A stretch of DNA of 64,000 bases from Cannabis sativa. Its lineage: Eukaryota; Streptophyta; Magnoliopsida; Rosales; Cannabaceae. Of this stretch, positions 49,731 through 63,101 are shown in pieces (positions within the stretch are counted from its first letter, which is position 1; each line of letters opens with the position of its first letter). The DNA lies in assembly GCF_029168945.1 (NCBI RefSeq), contig NC_083601.1, positions 37,251,660-37,315,659 of the forward strand, given 5' to 3'. A program made the position numbers and the translations under genes. The notes beneath the pieces were generated by a model. It was not told where the DNA came from. It was given only the letters and a program-made list of their open reading frames with translations, and searched no databases.

Positions 49731-52700
49731 TTTTTCTCAAAATGAAAGTCATCATTTTATTAAACGATTAGCTCAGTTACCAAACTTGGTAACAACTCAA
49801 CAAGGACATTGTCCAGATTGAAAAGGCGATCAGGGTGCGATATAGAAGCTCTAGCGAAAGAATGAGCTGCTATATTTATTGATCGCTTTACAAAGTGAAA
49901 AAAAAACATTACGTAAAGCACATACTAAGGTCTTACAGTCATTAATCACTTTGCCAAAATATAAATCATGACAATAGTACTACGGATGGCTTGAACCATT
50001 TCAAAGGTCACATGTGGCCACCGATGGTCTTTGATCCAGCTCAATGCTTCACGGATCCCAATAGCTTCAGCCACTTCAGGTGATACCGAACCTTGGAAGA
50101 GTTTTGTACCACCCTCCACGAAAACACCATTTGAGTCTCTTGCCACAAATTCAAATTCTATAGTTAGAGGTCTCGCTAAACACCACCGCATCAACATTAA
50201 TCTTAATACTATTAACACTTGGAGCGACTCATTGGTCAGCCCCGTCCCCTGGTATGTACCCAGTGAACAACAAATAATTGCTTGATTTTTTAGCAATACG
50301 CCATTGATTAAGATAGTTCATTACCAAAGTAACAATGCTCTCAACCCCCACTATCTTATTCTGCCATACTCTATTATTCCTTGCATTCCAAATGGCCCAA
50401 CACAAGGCCACCACCAAGCTGGAATGATCCGTGTCCAACACCAGGAATCGCTCGATGCACCAGTCCAGGAAGAGGTGACTTGATGCATTACTGTGCCTAT
50501 TCCCGCGCGATTCCAAACAACAACAGTAGCAGGGCATGTGAGAAGCGCATGAAAAATGGTTTCAGCATCAATATTCCAAGTAGGACAAAGAATATTAATC
50601 TCCACTCGTTTCAAATGCAGTTGAGACATGGTTGGGAGACAACTTTTTGCAACACGCCACAACAAGTTTTTCATCTTCGGTGGGATTTTTAATTGCCATA
50701 ACTTTCTCTAAAACTGATCTTCAGCAGAGGCATCAAGGTTATATTCACCATTAAGCTGTTCAAGAAGCTTGTACGCACTCTTAACGGGGTACAACCCTGA
50801 CAAGTCCTTGGACTAACACAACACATCTCTTACTGGTCGTGTCTGAACTGGGATCGCCTGCACCAGTTGTCTATCTTGAGGCACCAGCAGGTCCTCAAGG
50901 ATTTCAGCTTCCCACCCCAAGCCATCCACTGTCAGGAGGTTACAGAATTTAGCATTATAGAGGCTTGGGTGAGTAGACATAATTAAAGGATTTTCCTCAT
51001 CTGGTAACCACGGTTCTCCAATAATAGGTATACTTTTACCATCCCTAACAACCCATCGGGTACCTTTCTTCACTAGAGATTGCGCTTCTAATATACTCCG
51101 CCAAATAAAGCTTGGATTCGAACAGATGGTAGCTGTTAGAAATGTACTGCGTGGGTAATATCTGGCTTTGAACATTCGAGAAACAAGGATTCAGGATTGA
51201 CCATGAGCCGCCACCCTTGCTTACCCAAAAGAGAAAGATTAAAGTCACGGAGGTTTTGAAAGCCCATACCTCCCTTAGTTTCATGGCTACAAAGTCGTTT
51301 CCAAGACATCCAATGAATGATAGAGGATGAATTATTTGAAGATTGCCACCAATACTTAGCCATCATACTTTCCATGTCTTTAGTATTCTCAGGAGGGAGC
51401 AAAAAGATGCTCATAGCATAGCTAGGGAGAGCTTGAGCTACAGTTTTTATTAGTATCTCCTTGCCCGCCCGAGAGAGAAACTTTGTACCCCATGCTTGAA
51501 GCTGCTTCTGTAATTTTTCTTTCAAATAGCCCAAAGCCACAGTCTTATTACGACTCATAGAACTTGGGAGACCAAGATACAAGCTACCCTCCGTTGCAAT
51601 ACACATACCCAACAGCTCTGCGAGGCTCTCTTTTATTTCTGCACTAGAGTTGGAACTAAAGAAGATTAATGAGGACTTTGCAAAGTTAACTTTCTAACTC
51701 GAAGCCAATTTAAATTTTTGAAGAATTTTTTTGATCCGAATCGCTTCCTCATAAGTTGCTGTCATCCGCAAAGAGCATATGAGATATACGGGGAGCCCCA
51801 TTAGCCACTTTACATCCATGCAACCACCGACAGTTCTCATATTTTTGAAGGAGAGCTGAGAAACCCTCCTCGCAAAGAATAAATAAATATGGTGGCAAAG
51901 GGTCACCCTGGTGAATACCTCTAAACAGAATAATAGGGCCTATCTCGTGATTCCATGAATAACATGGTATCTAGCCGATGATACACACCTCACTATCAAG
52001 TGAACCCAATAGTTAGTGAACCCTAGTTTTCGCAACATAGCTTCGAGGAAGCTCCATTCAACTCGGTCATACGCCTTGCTCATATCCAGGTTCAGAGCCA
52101 TGTAGTCATCTTTACCCTTCCTTTTCCTTTCCAAGTAGTGCAATATCTCAAACGAAACCAGAATATTATCGGAGATTAGGCGACTAGGGATAAAAGCGCT
52201 TTGATTAGCAAAGATGATTGTGTCCATGAAAGGCTTCATTCTATTAACTATAACTTTTGTAATTATTTTATACAAAACATTACTCAAAGCTATGGGTCGA
52301 AGATTAGTCATGGGTTCTGGGTTCTTTTTCTTCGGAATCAAAATGACATTTGCGGCACTACAATCATTCTCAAAAAACTTACCCACACTGCTGGTAACAC
52401 CACATCCCATAATATTCCAACACTTGTGATAAAATGCCAGTGTCATACCATGCAGACCTGGGCTCTTATCCAGATGCATTTGGAAAGGCACTTTTTTCAT
52501 TTCTTCGTCCGTAATTGGCTTGCACAACTCAGAATTGATAGAGTCGGGTACAATCAAATCAACACAGTCTACAACCTCTCTACAAGACGTACCTGCTGTA
52601 TGAAACAACCCTTGGAAGTAGTTGAACACGACTTCGAACAGTCTTGTTTCCCATGAAAACCAATCTCTAGCTTCATCACGCAACTGAATAATTTGATTGT

Positions 52701-54022
52701 TGCTCCTGGTTGTGGCAACCTTATGGAAGTAACTACTATTCGGATCTCCCTCTTTTAACCAATGTTGTTTTGCCCTTTGTTTCCAATAGTATTCTCGGCG
52801 GTCAAGAGCTTCAAACAACTTCTTTTTAATATCTTGATACTGCTGGACCGAAGCACTGCCACGTTTGGAGTGTAGAAATTTCAAATCAGATTTATGACAT
52901 TTAATATGATGCTTCAAAGTGCATGTGATTTCTTTTCCCCACTGAGACAACTTCTCAACACACAAAGAAAGTTTGACACCGAAATTCTGCAACTGATGTT
53001 GCTCCCAGCAGTCCTTCACAATCTCAAGGCATAACGGATCTTTCAACCAAGTATTCTTAAATCGAAAGTGACAACTAGGTGTAAAATTGTTCGCCACTTT
53101 CGGTTCAAGAAAGATTGGGGAATGGTCCGAAGTAGAGTATTCAAGATTGGTGAAGGTAGCATCAGGGAAAGCCATGCTCCATGAATGCGAGACCAAAGCT
53201 CTGTCTAGGCGCACCTCCACCAAAGTATTGGATCCCCGACCTTTCTCCCAAGTGTAGGAATGTCCTTGAAGTTCGAGGTTAGTAAGCCCACATTGTCGAA
53301 TAGTAGCATTGAAGCCATTTATCAACCATTGAGGTTATTGTCTACCACCACGTTTATCTTCATGACGAATTGTATTATTAACATCCCCAATAACACACCA
53401 ACGCAACTCCGATTGGTTGGACAAAGTGCGAAGTAGATTCCAAGTGTTTTGGCGCCTATTACGATCTGGTTCTCCATGAAGACCAGTTAATCTCCTATCT
53501 CTATTAGGAGGAGAAGAAACAACTAAATTAATATGGTTATTTGAAAAGCCCAACAAAGACCCTTCCTTCTTATTTTTCCATAAAAGAGCAAGCCCACCCA
53601 CATGACCCAAAGCCTCCACCACAAAAACCCCTTCGAACTTTAATAATCTTGCCAGTCCCTCAACTTTTGATTTATGACACTTAGTTTCACAAAGAAAAAT
53701 ACAATGGGTCTCTCTTGAGAAACAATTTCTCTTAGGAATTGAATACTCCGTTAGTTCCCAAGCCCCCGACAATTCTAACTTAGCACATTCATAATTCTTG
53801 GCAGGACTGGAAACCAGTACCCGCCCCATTCGAGTTATTTACATCGATCAAAAAGTCCCCTGTAACAACTTCCACACAGTCAAGTATATCCACACTTTTT
53901 GAACAAGTGTTATTTTTGGCAGTAAAGCCCACATTATTCTTCGGCCCACTAATTCTTTTGACTTCTAGAAAGGTCAGCCCAACACTTGAATCTCCCTCAA
54001 AAAATTTCTCATTTATCTCCTC
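49731..54022 (-). mobile_element. Defective L1-type LINE retrotransposon
   Basis: Domains in minus-strand order: a short gag/ORF1 tail (to about 53800); an AP-type endonuclease with LCETK, GDVNN and SDHSP motifs (to about 53050); a reverse transcriptase with LIPKK, LRPIALSNVLYKI, NQSAFIPSR, LDMSKAYDRVEW and FADD (51761-51772); a thumb/connection region (ALPSYAMSIF, WWQSS); a zinc-binding RT domain near 50550-50680; and an RNase H with AEAIGIREALSWIK. It is broken by an in-frame stop at 53335-53337, frameshifts near 53800 and 51940 and several more beyond. The tail ends in A-rich sequence at the left duplication. Lack of a full ORF1 suggests 5' truncation. It cannot encode an active element. 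Confidence 0.95.
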
Positions 54023-54036
54023 CATCTTAAGTGTTT
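54023..54036. repeat. Right 14-bp target duplication of the LINE
   Basis: CATCTTAAGTGTTT, identical to 49717-49730. On the minus strand it supplies the ATG that opens the ORF1-tail frame, so that start codon is formed by host DNA. Confidence 0.85.
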
Positions 54037-55024
54037 GATTTCTCTAATAAATAAAACAAAATACTCATGTTTTTTTCTTTAAAAAGAAAATACCTATATT
54101 TTTAGTTTGCAATTCCTTTTAAATTGTACTCCATTTGAAAAAAAAAAAAATCTTCTACTTATAAGGTCTCAAAAATATTTTTTTAGAAACTACACTTTCC
54201 AACTTCACCCATAATATCTTATAAATTCTAAAAATTCTTTTTTTTTTTCCACCTAATCTTTAACATCTATAACATTATATAAAAGATATAAAAGATAGAT
54301 GTTTGAGAAGAAACTCCATTAATATTTATAATTATTATATATATATGATCTTAATAAAAAAGTAACGGCAAAAATATCTTAGAACATCTCTAAATGAAAT
54401 GCCAAAAAGATAGTGTATTTCTATATTTTACTATCTTAGAAAAATTAAGGCTGAACTCCCCAACTTTCACAATCGTTTCGATATATACTTTTTCTGTCCA
54501 TTTGGTCGATTATGTGTTCAAATGGACTACTACTGTGTATATAAGTATAAATTTGATTAGTACACATAATATTAATAATTTAAAAAAGATTTAAAAGAGA
54601 TTCTTTTTGAAAAAATATTTTTTTCTCTTTTTTTTCCTTTTTATTTTTCTTTTTGTTCATCTTCTTCCTTTTTTTGTATCCACCATTATCATTGTCACCA
54701 TCAAATTGTTACCACCACCACTTTTACCACTCTATTGTTACCACCACTACTATCCCATTATTCACACCACCACCATGACTAGTATCCTAAATCGAAACTC
54801 CTAAACATAAACAAAAATAAGCAATTGATTTCGTATCTGAAATCGTAAATTATAAATTTCATTATTTATATATATTTTTTTAAAATTATATATTTCTTAT
54901 TAAAGTATCATATAATAGCATTTTTAAAATACTACAAATACAATCAAATTTAATAATTTATATATTTAAATAGTATAATAATTTTATAAATATCTTTAAA
55001 AAATAGTATTATAAATAACTTTAT
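54037..55024. other. AT-rich region with triplet-rich block
   Basis: AT-rich. At 54675-54780 it becomes rich in ACC/CCA triplets (ACCACCACC), which open a meaningless Thr/Pro/Tyr frame. No gene is seen. Confidence 0.4.
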
Positions 55025-55190
55025 TATTTTTTTTTTTAGAAAATATATTGTTATTATAAATCAAAAGTCATTTACAACAAAAGAGAAAATTGGATAGGAA
55101 ATTTGTTCCATCCAACTTTAGAGCATATTTTGCTAATCCACGTGCAACTTGATTAGCATTTCTCTCAGCATGATATTTTGTATTATAGTT
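55025..55190 (-). pseudogene. LINE 3' end with RNase H tail
   Basis: The minus strand reads HAERNANQVARGLAKYALKL, the typical last helix of the plant LINE RNase H domain, then a stop, an AT-rich 3' UTR and a poly(A) tail (plus-strand T run at 55029-55038). A separate insertion from the 49.7-kb LINE. Confidence 0.75.
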
Positions 55191-56228
55191 GTCATTAGGT
55201 TTTTTTTTTTTTTTGATTATTTTTGTTGTTGTATAGTTGTTGTGTGATTGATTATTATTATTATTTTTTAGTTGTTTTCGTATTTTTTCTGATAAAAAAG
55301 TATTTTTGTAAATTTAAAACTTTAAAAGCGTACTTTTGTAAATAAAAAATTTTAGATGGTAAAATTATAAATAAAATATAAAAAAGAGTATTTTTTAAAA
55401 TTCCCCAAAAATTTAATAATTACATTAAGTTTATGAATTCTTTCTATTAAAAAAACTTACTTCTAGTTTTGACATTAAAAAATTATTAAAAATAAATATA
55501 AATTTTACATGAGTTTTTTAAAATCGAACAAAATATAATTAATTATTTAAATATTGTTAAATGAAATACATTTACATTTGGGATAATTATATAAGATACT
55601 CTTTTTTGTAAAAAAAATTACATTTTTACGTTTGCGTTTGAAGAATTTTTTTTTTTTTATTATATTTTTACGGCTTTTAGTAAAAATAACATGAAAACAA
55701 CAAGAAAACTACATAAAAGTAACATGAAAATAACATCTAAATAACATTAAAACAACAACAAAAAATAACATACAGATAACAAAAATCAACAATAAATGAA
55801 CAAGAGTATAACATAAAAAAGACTGTATTTTCTGTAAATAAAATTAAAAAAATTGTAAAAATATTTAAAATTTCGTGAAATCATATTTTTGTAAGATTTT
55901 TGTTGTTTTTGTGTATTTGTTAAATAATCCCTTTCAATTTTCAATCAGGTATTTAATATGGGCCGGGCAATTACATTTCCACTTGAGGTTCCATTACCAG
56001 ATTCCTGTTATACGGGTGACCATTTGAATTTAGGCCCATGGATATATATTGTCCCAAAAGAATATGGTAATTTTGAATTTAGGTTTATAAACGTGGATGA
56101 AATATATTAGTTATTTTCTATAATTTTATATCTTTATGGAATTTTCCCATATTTTTAGTTTTACTATAATATAACTAAGATGTTTACAACTAAATTTGGG
56201 AGGTAACTAAATTATATCTCAAATTATA
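55191..56228. other. AT-rich region, no gene seen
   Basis: Between about 55680 and 55810 short AACATGAAAA/AACAACAA words recur, like the arms of a decayed MITE. The rest is featureless. Confidence 0.35.
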
Positions 56229-56559
56229 CACTACAAAAATTCTTACTTTTAGTCACAACAAAGCTTGTGACTAAAAGTGAAAAAGTTGTGACTAATTATA
56301 AATTTTTATTCCTATGTTGTGACTAAAAGGTCCGTGGCAAAAGGTATTAGTCACAAAAATTACAATTTCTTGTGACTAATATTTGTTTTTAGTCACAATA
56401 CTTGTTGTGACTAAAACTAAATTAGTAACAACTTGTATCTAAATACTATATTTAAGTTACAAGTAATATTTTATTGTGACTAAAAGTCACACTTAGTCAC
56501 AAAAAATTATGTTGTGATTAAAAAATTGTCACAAAAGATAGCAGTTTTTTGTAGTGATA
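56226..56559. mobile_element. 328-bp miniature CACTA element
   Basis: The element 56229-56556 begins CACTACAAAAATTCTTAC and ends TTTTTTGTAGTG. It is flanked by ATA at 56226-56228 and 56557-56559, the 3-bp target duplication of CACTA elements. The whole interior is direct and inverted copies of TAGTCACAA/TTGTGACTA (more than ten), i.e. subterminal repeats fused without an internal gene. Confidence 0.92.
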
Positions 56560-59500
56560 TGATATAAAAATAATTTTTTTAAGTAACTAATTAATTTCTT
56601 ATCAATATCATATTAAGTAACCAAAATGTTATACTTTTGAAAACTTAAGTAAATTAAAAATAAAAAATAAAATTTGAGATTAATTTCATTTCAGACATAT
56701 TAATTTTGAACTAAGGTATTTTTTTAAAGACGTGGTAATGTATTATTATAAATGAGATTTGTTAAAGTATTTTTGTAATTAGTTTATATTTTAAGGATAC
56801 TACTGAAAAAATTGTAAAGAAAAATGAGGTTATCTATATCGTAGTTTGCAAAATTATTTAGACCAGATTATTCATTATGTTCAGTACTTTTAAAAGATTA
56901 GGATAAAATTATTATTTTTAGAGGCTATTTTGAAAAGTATGGAATGCATTTGATATTAAAAAGTAAATTATTGGATTTAAGCATATATTCCAAAGTAAAT
57001 TGGTAGACATAAAATAAAGCATAGTTTTGAATTAAATAACTACATATTTGACTAAAACTTTTATTAATTTATTTTTTTTTAAGAAAAAAGGGAATTGAAA
57101 AGGAAAAACTGAATGGTATCTTGTTTTGTAGTTCATATAGTTACAAAGCTTAGAAAGTAGCGAGGTCCTCGTTTTCAAATTAGCCCCACTTATTAAATGG
57201 AGTGAATGAGAAGTATAATATTCTTCTTTATTTCCACATTTAATATCTCAACTTCCAACTTCACTCTCGTTTATAATTGAATGAAGGCTAAAAACTTGAA
57301 AGAAGGAAAGTAATCTAAAAAAAAGCTTAGAAAAGTGCTTTCTTGTACCATCTCATTTCAATTAAAGCATTAAATGTCACGTAAAAATTAAGTCAAAAGA
57401 GAAAATAAAGGTCTTAATTAATTCTTCTTTTTCCGACATCAAAGATAATATATATTAGAGATGAGAAACCGATTTAAGAAAGTCTTTAATTTGTATCAAC
57501 ATATAGAGACCAAGGAAAAGTACTATATATAACCTACGAAATAATAATACTACTTTATTTCTCTATTTCAATTTTGTATTATATATAGTCGACTAACCCT
57601 AGAATCCAATAATAACTATGTACAATTTTTTTAAGCATGGGTTCTGTGACAATTACTTATAATAATGAATAATTAATTATGGATATACTATATATTTAGT
57701 GCCTTTACAAATAAACTTTTGGCATGTGCGTTGTTATAAACTCAGTTGTGATTATATAAATAGTCCCCTAAAAAAATGGTGATAACAATAAGATAAATAT
57801 ATATGGTGAACAAATATAATTAACATATTACATATATATTCATTATTTAATTTTCAAAGTTCAAAAATACTGCAATGACAATTAGTGATTGTCTTTTTAT
57901 GTTAGGAAATTTAAAGTTTGTGAAGATTTGTTTTATTAAGTAAATTAAGTTATTCATTATGTTGTTGGTGATTTTTAATTTTATTTAGATCAAGTTTTTT
58001 TTTTTAAAAAAAAAATACTATTTTTACACAACTTTTATCTAGGATCTGCAAAAAAAATCATATATGTATAAGACAAATTGTATGATGCCCATTTGATTGA
58101 AGCGGAAATATTAATTAGTTTATTATATATAGATAGAATTGTGAGTTATTATGCTCCCGACTAGTCCTTATATTGATTCCATTGTCAACAGTCAAACAAG
58201 AATAATTAAGCTTTGATTTGAACAAACCCTAATAGAACAAATATTTGTCACCATTAATTAATGACTACATTCCATCGTTCATTGCACCGGTTTTAAGACA
58301 AGATCAGGATACGATAACTAACTATTATTGATTTCATTTTGGACATGAGCAATGATTGATGGGAACTAAAAAAAATTAATAAGGTAATAATCTAATAATC
58401 TTTTATGGCAAGTTTCTAACAATTATTTTTTTAAAAAAAATTTATATTTATTTTTTATAAAATTAAAAATAATAATTACAACTAATAGTTTGAAAAAAAT
58501 TATAAATTATTTTTAAAAATTAATTAAAATTACTACTTTATTATTTTATGAAATTGTGAGTTTATTAATAATTTATTATTGTAAAACTAAAAATCATTTA
58601 CATGTATATTAATGTATTTTTTTATTAGGAGAATAAGAGCTTGATTGTGGAATCCAATTGTCATAATATTATTCATACTCTTGAAAATAAAACACTACAA
58701 TACTTTTTAGTTCTTACATAGGCTATCATTGTTAGAGAAATATTATTATCATCCAATGATTTTTTTGATATTACCATGCATCATTCTCCTAGAATAACTA
58801 ATGAGGTGTTGTTCATTATTTATATTTTTAGGATTGGAAGATGATAATCTTGTCTAGGGGTCAAATATATTTTTTTGTGCATGAAATTCTTGTGTTGACA
58901 ATTGCCATTATTCAATAATGTTTATGACACTTTTTTTTTTGTTAAAATTTTCTGCATTGGTTTTGTTCTTATAGATTTGGTAAGCTCAAGTATTTTTTAA
59001 AAAAATAAAAACATATAAATAATAGTTAATTATTATAAAATTAAAGATTTTAGGTTTAAAAAAAATCTTATACATTTTATATGTATTACAGTTTAGAGCT
59101 TAAAATTATTATTTTTTTTTGTTTTCAGTAATGCAATTTAGAATTCTAGTTTGAAGAAATTTTATAAAAAGATAAATATACACTTTTTTTCTTTTTAATC
59201 TTTAAAATGATTTTTATTAAAAAAAAATAGTTTGTTAGTTTTTTTAGTGTGTTTTATTTTTTAAATAACAATTCCATTTATAAATTTTTTATTTCTATTA
59301 ATAGTTTTATCTATTTTAATAATGTAGAGAATAACAAAATAGGAAATATTGATTTTTTAATATTTAATTAATGATTTTAAATATCAACCATTAGATATTT
59401 GATCTAATGGTCAAGAATAAAATACCCATACATGGGTAATACCCATTAAAAGCATACCCGTATATATATACCAATTTATATATATATATTTATATGTGAC

Positions 59501-62396
59501 TTTATATATATAGTTTAATATTTTTACATTTAATTCATTCAAAATAATATTATGCAATTATAAAAATATTACTTTACTTTCAATCACACAAAAATGCTGA
59601 GATGAGAAATAATATATATATAGCTCATTAATAGATATAATTAATACGTAATTATATACTTGACTTATTAATTTAATATATATATATAATGTTTAAAATC
59701 TGTATGTGTATATAATAAATTTAATTAATACTGTAACACAATATGTCAACAAATATTATATGTAAAAATTAAATTCAATACTTTAAACTGTGTGTAGCTA
59801 GGTAGAATCTAACAAATGATAAAAATAAATAAATAAAAAGGTCATTTTCATCACAGCCATTTTGTATCACTTTGAACAAAAATATAATCTTACTCTCATA
59901 GATCATCTCAAGTTAATTGAGGGTACTCTTGGATCAAAAAATTTAATTGAGATTTTTTTAGGAAAAAGTTTATGTTTTATTTGTATATATAGTGGTAAAA
60001 TTTTAAAATATATTATCTTGAAAATATAATTAGACATTTTTCGTAATAAAATACTAAGTATAGTATCTCAAAAAATAAATTAGTATTTTTTTAATAAATA
60101 ATAGTAAAAACACAAAATATAGTATTTTAAAAAAATAAATTTAAAGTTTTTTTGTTAAATAGTTTTTTGAACCTAGGTGGGAGGTCTTGGGCGGGAGCTT
60201 TTAATCGATCCTGATAATGAAAATATTTGATGGAGATATGAAATCACTATTTATTTATTTTGAACTTAATTTCCTATTAAATACATTTATTCTATATAAA
60301 GTGTTGCTATGTGACAAAATTCTTGGTTTAACGGAGTTTTTAAATTTTCTACGTTAACTTTAATTGAATATTTCAATTACTTAACAAAATATTCTTTATA
60401 ATTTTATAATATTATTATTTATATTTAAAAGTAAAGATTACATAGATATTTTATATAAAAAAATTTAATTTAATCATATATTTAAAAATAAAAATTACAT
60501 ATATATACAATCACATCTATATATAATATATATATTTAAATCTTAACTTTTTGTTTTAAAAATAATTAATGATATATATATGCTTCTAATAATTTGTACA
60601 CTTTATAATAACCACACTCTCCTAACTACAAATTAAAAATATTGTATCTATCACTATCATTATTTTTTAAAAATAAATGTTTGGACATAATATATAAAAT
60701 GTATTTTGAAAGTAATTAATTCTCTAATCGAACTTAACATCACTTAATTAAATCTAATTAAAAAAATTAATTATAACATCAACCTAATAAAATAAATGGA
60801 TACTATTAGAAAAATTTGAGTTAAATAACATTGAGTTTGAGTTAAATATATTTTATACAAACATATATATTTGAATAATTATAATTTTGTTAATAGCAAT
60901 CAGTTTAATTGAGACTTGAGAGTATAACTCGAGAAGGATTATTAAGCGAATGGTGCCTTGGGGTGTTTGGTATAGGAAGTAGGGAATAGAAGAGTAAAAA
61001 TGTATATTCAATGCGTAACTTTTTTTTTTTTTAATGTGAATGTGTAACTTTTTTGTGAGTCTTACATAACTTTTACAATGTAATGTTAAACCGTTTAAAA
61101 TCTTGAGTTTCACAACTTTTTTCACAAACTATCCTAAAACTCAAAACAAACAGTAACATTAGGGGATGCAATAATTTAGTTTCATGCTTATATACTAGTA
61201 CAAATAAATTTTAATTATTACATTAAAATTATAAATAAATAAACAAAATTAAGACCCTTAATAATAATAATCAATTTAAAAAATTCTTCAAATAAATAAA
61301 AGTTATACTATATAAATAATTTATTTGAAATATTTATAAATTTTATAGTTACATATGTTATAATTTGAAAATTATTTTTAGTACTAATAATATCAATTAT
61401 TAATAATTATATATACATATAAAAACATAATTCACATGCCTTGTATGTAATTTGCCCTAGTATATAATGTACATGTTTATATTGTCACAAGCTGAACTAA
61501 TTATCAGTAGATGTAATAACATTTACTCAGAATAATTGCATATTATGATGATTATGAAATGATTTCGTAATTTTGAAACACATAATCATTACCTACTAGA
61601 TCAAAGTATATTTGGCTAAAATGTGACCCGCGCGCAAATAATAGACCGAAGAAGGACTAATGTGAATGATTGGGTAACATACCCATCATCAAGTTGACAT
61701 GGTTTTGGGCCTTGACAGTGTTTGGGCCCCATATGGTGGGGCTAGTGGAGCCCACCTGCATGTGGCGGCTTATTATGGTTGGGTAGAGCAGAGTTATTTT
61801 CAATAATTTCAGAATTCATAAATCAAATATTTTTTTTTGAGAAGGAATTGTTACTTATAGTTCAAACACGTTAAAAATTAGAGTGAACTTTTATAGAATA
61901 GTCAGAATTGACATGACGATTCTTTTATTAGCCCACCTCCTCCCGTGTTACTCTTCTCTCCTGTCTCGTCAAATTCATGTGGTAAAGGCCAGATCAAAGA
62001 TATCAAACGTAGCTTATTTGGTTTGGAAAATATTGTACTAGATGTATTAAATTAATTTTACAAAATAATAAAAAAAATAATAGTAATTTTGATTACAATA
62101 AAACACACCAAAGCCCCCATAAATATACTTAGTATGACTATTATCTTATTTCCCCAACTTTCTGCTTTCTTTCTTCGGGTTATTCGTTAATAAATAAAGA
62201 ATAAAATATAATTGAATACGTGACAATATATTGTGTACTTGCTATATGCGTACATACTAAATCTAAATACAACCCAAAGCAGTACACACATACACCAAAT
62301 ATATCCATTAATATCTATCAAACTCGAGTAAACTAACATACTACATAAATATACTGTCACGTGGCAGTTGACAGGCACTACATAAGAGAGAGAATA
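56560..62396. other. Long AT-rich intergenic region, no gene seen
   Basis: About 5.8 kb, extremely AT-rich, with TA-rich runs near 59460-59510, 59680 and 60520. From about 61620 composition becomes more mixed, with GGGCC words at 61705-61730 (TTTGGGCCCCATATGG), as in plant promoters. No ORF with recognisable content and no RNA gene was found. Confidence 0.4.
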
Positions 62397-62500
62397 ATTA
62401 AAAGAATTATTATATGAAGAACGATATAATTATTATGGTGAATGATTTAAAAGAATTATTATATGAAGAAGGATATAATTATTATTATGGTGAATGAATT
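62397..62500. repeat. Two-copy tandem duplication (~50 bp)
   Basis: AAAAGAATTATTATATGAAG, then AACGATATAATTATTATGGT and GAATGA, is repeated directly after itself with one substitution and one extra ATT. Confidence 0.85.
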
Positions 62501-63101
62501 GGAGTGAGAGAAGGAAGGGCATTTTGTTTTGTTAGCAAAGTGGCTAAGGTTATAAGAAGGTGGTGGTGTGGGGGGCGATATTGCAAAGAAAGGAAAAAGT
62601 CCAAATGAATAATGTCCTATATACCTAAAGTTGTGAGGGCCAAATCCCCTTCCCACTTTCGGATAGCCTTTCACTGTCTTGACTTTATTACCTTCGTCCA
62701 CACCCAAAGATATTATAAACATATATATATATTATATATATATATATACTGGGAGATTTCCTGTGAATCCTCACGTGTACATTTGGTTGCATGTATGAGA
62801 GAGAAAAGAAAGAGTTAGAGAGAGAGAGAGGTGCATATGTATGGTCTAGCCATAGCTATCTATATCTTGGTGTTATTAGGAATATTTAGAATAACGGGGT
62901 TTTGTTTGTTTCTATGCCTATTTCATCATTTTTGTTTCTCACTTTCCAAGTGCTCGATCGTCTTTTGTTTTTTTTTCTTTACAAAGTGACTTTCTCCTCT
63001 TCATAGTATATAACAAATAGTTGTAAATATTAATAATTAGATTTTGTTGATAATAATTTGCATTATCATGTTAATTATTCTCGTTCTGAATATACGTACG
63101 T
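62501..63101. other. Mixed-composition spacer
   Basis: Holds a TA dinucleotide run (62720-62748) and a GA-rich run (62800-62830). It could be leader or promoter DNA of a gene outside the window, but no coding start is recognised. Confidence 0.35.

Noticed and set aside
50031..50692. Plus-strand frames over the LINE
   Set aside because: Antisense shadows of the LINE RNase H and zinc-binding regions.
54607..54804. Plus-strand frame rich in Phe, then Tyr/His/Thr
   Set aside because: Poly(T) followed by ACC triplet repeats; no sign of coding selection.
56560..63101. miRNA precursor or lncRNA candidates
   Set aside because: Some AT-rich inverted repeats exist, but no known mature miRNA sequence or stable GC-containing hairpin was recognised by eye.
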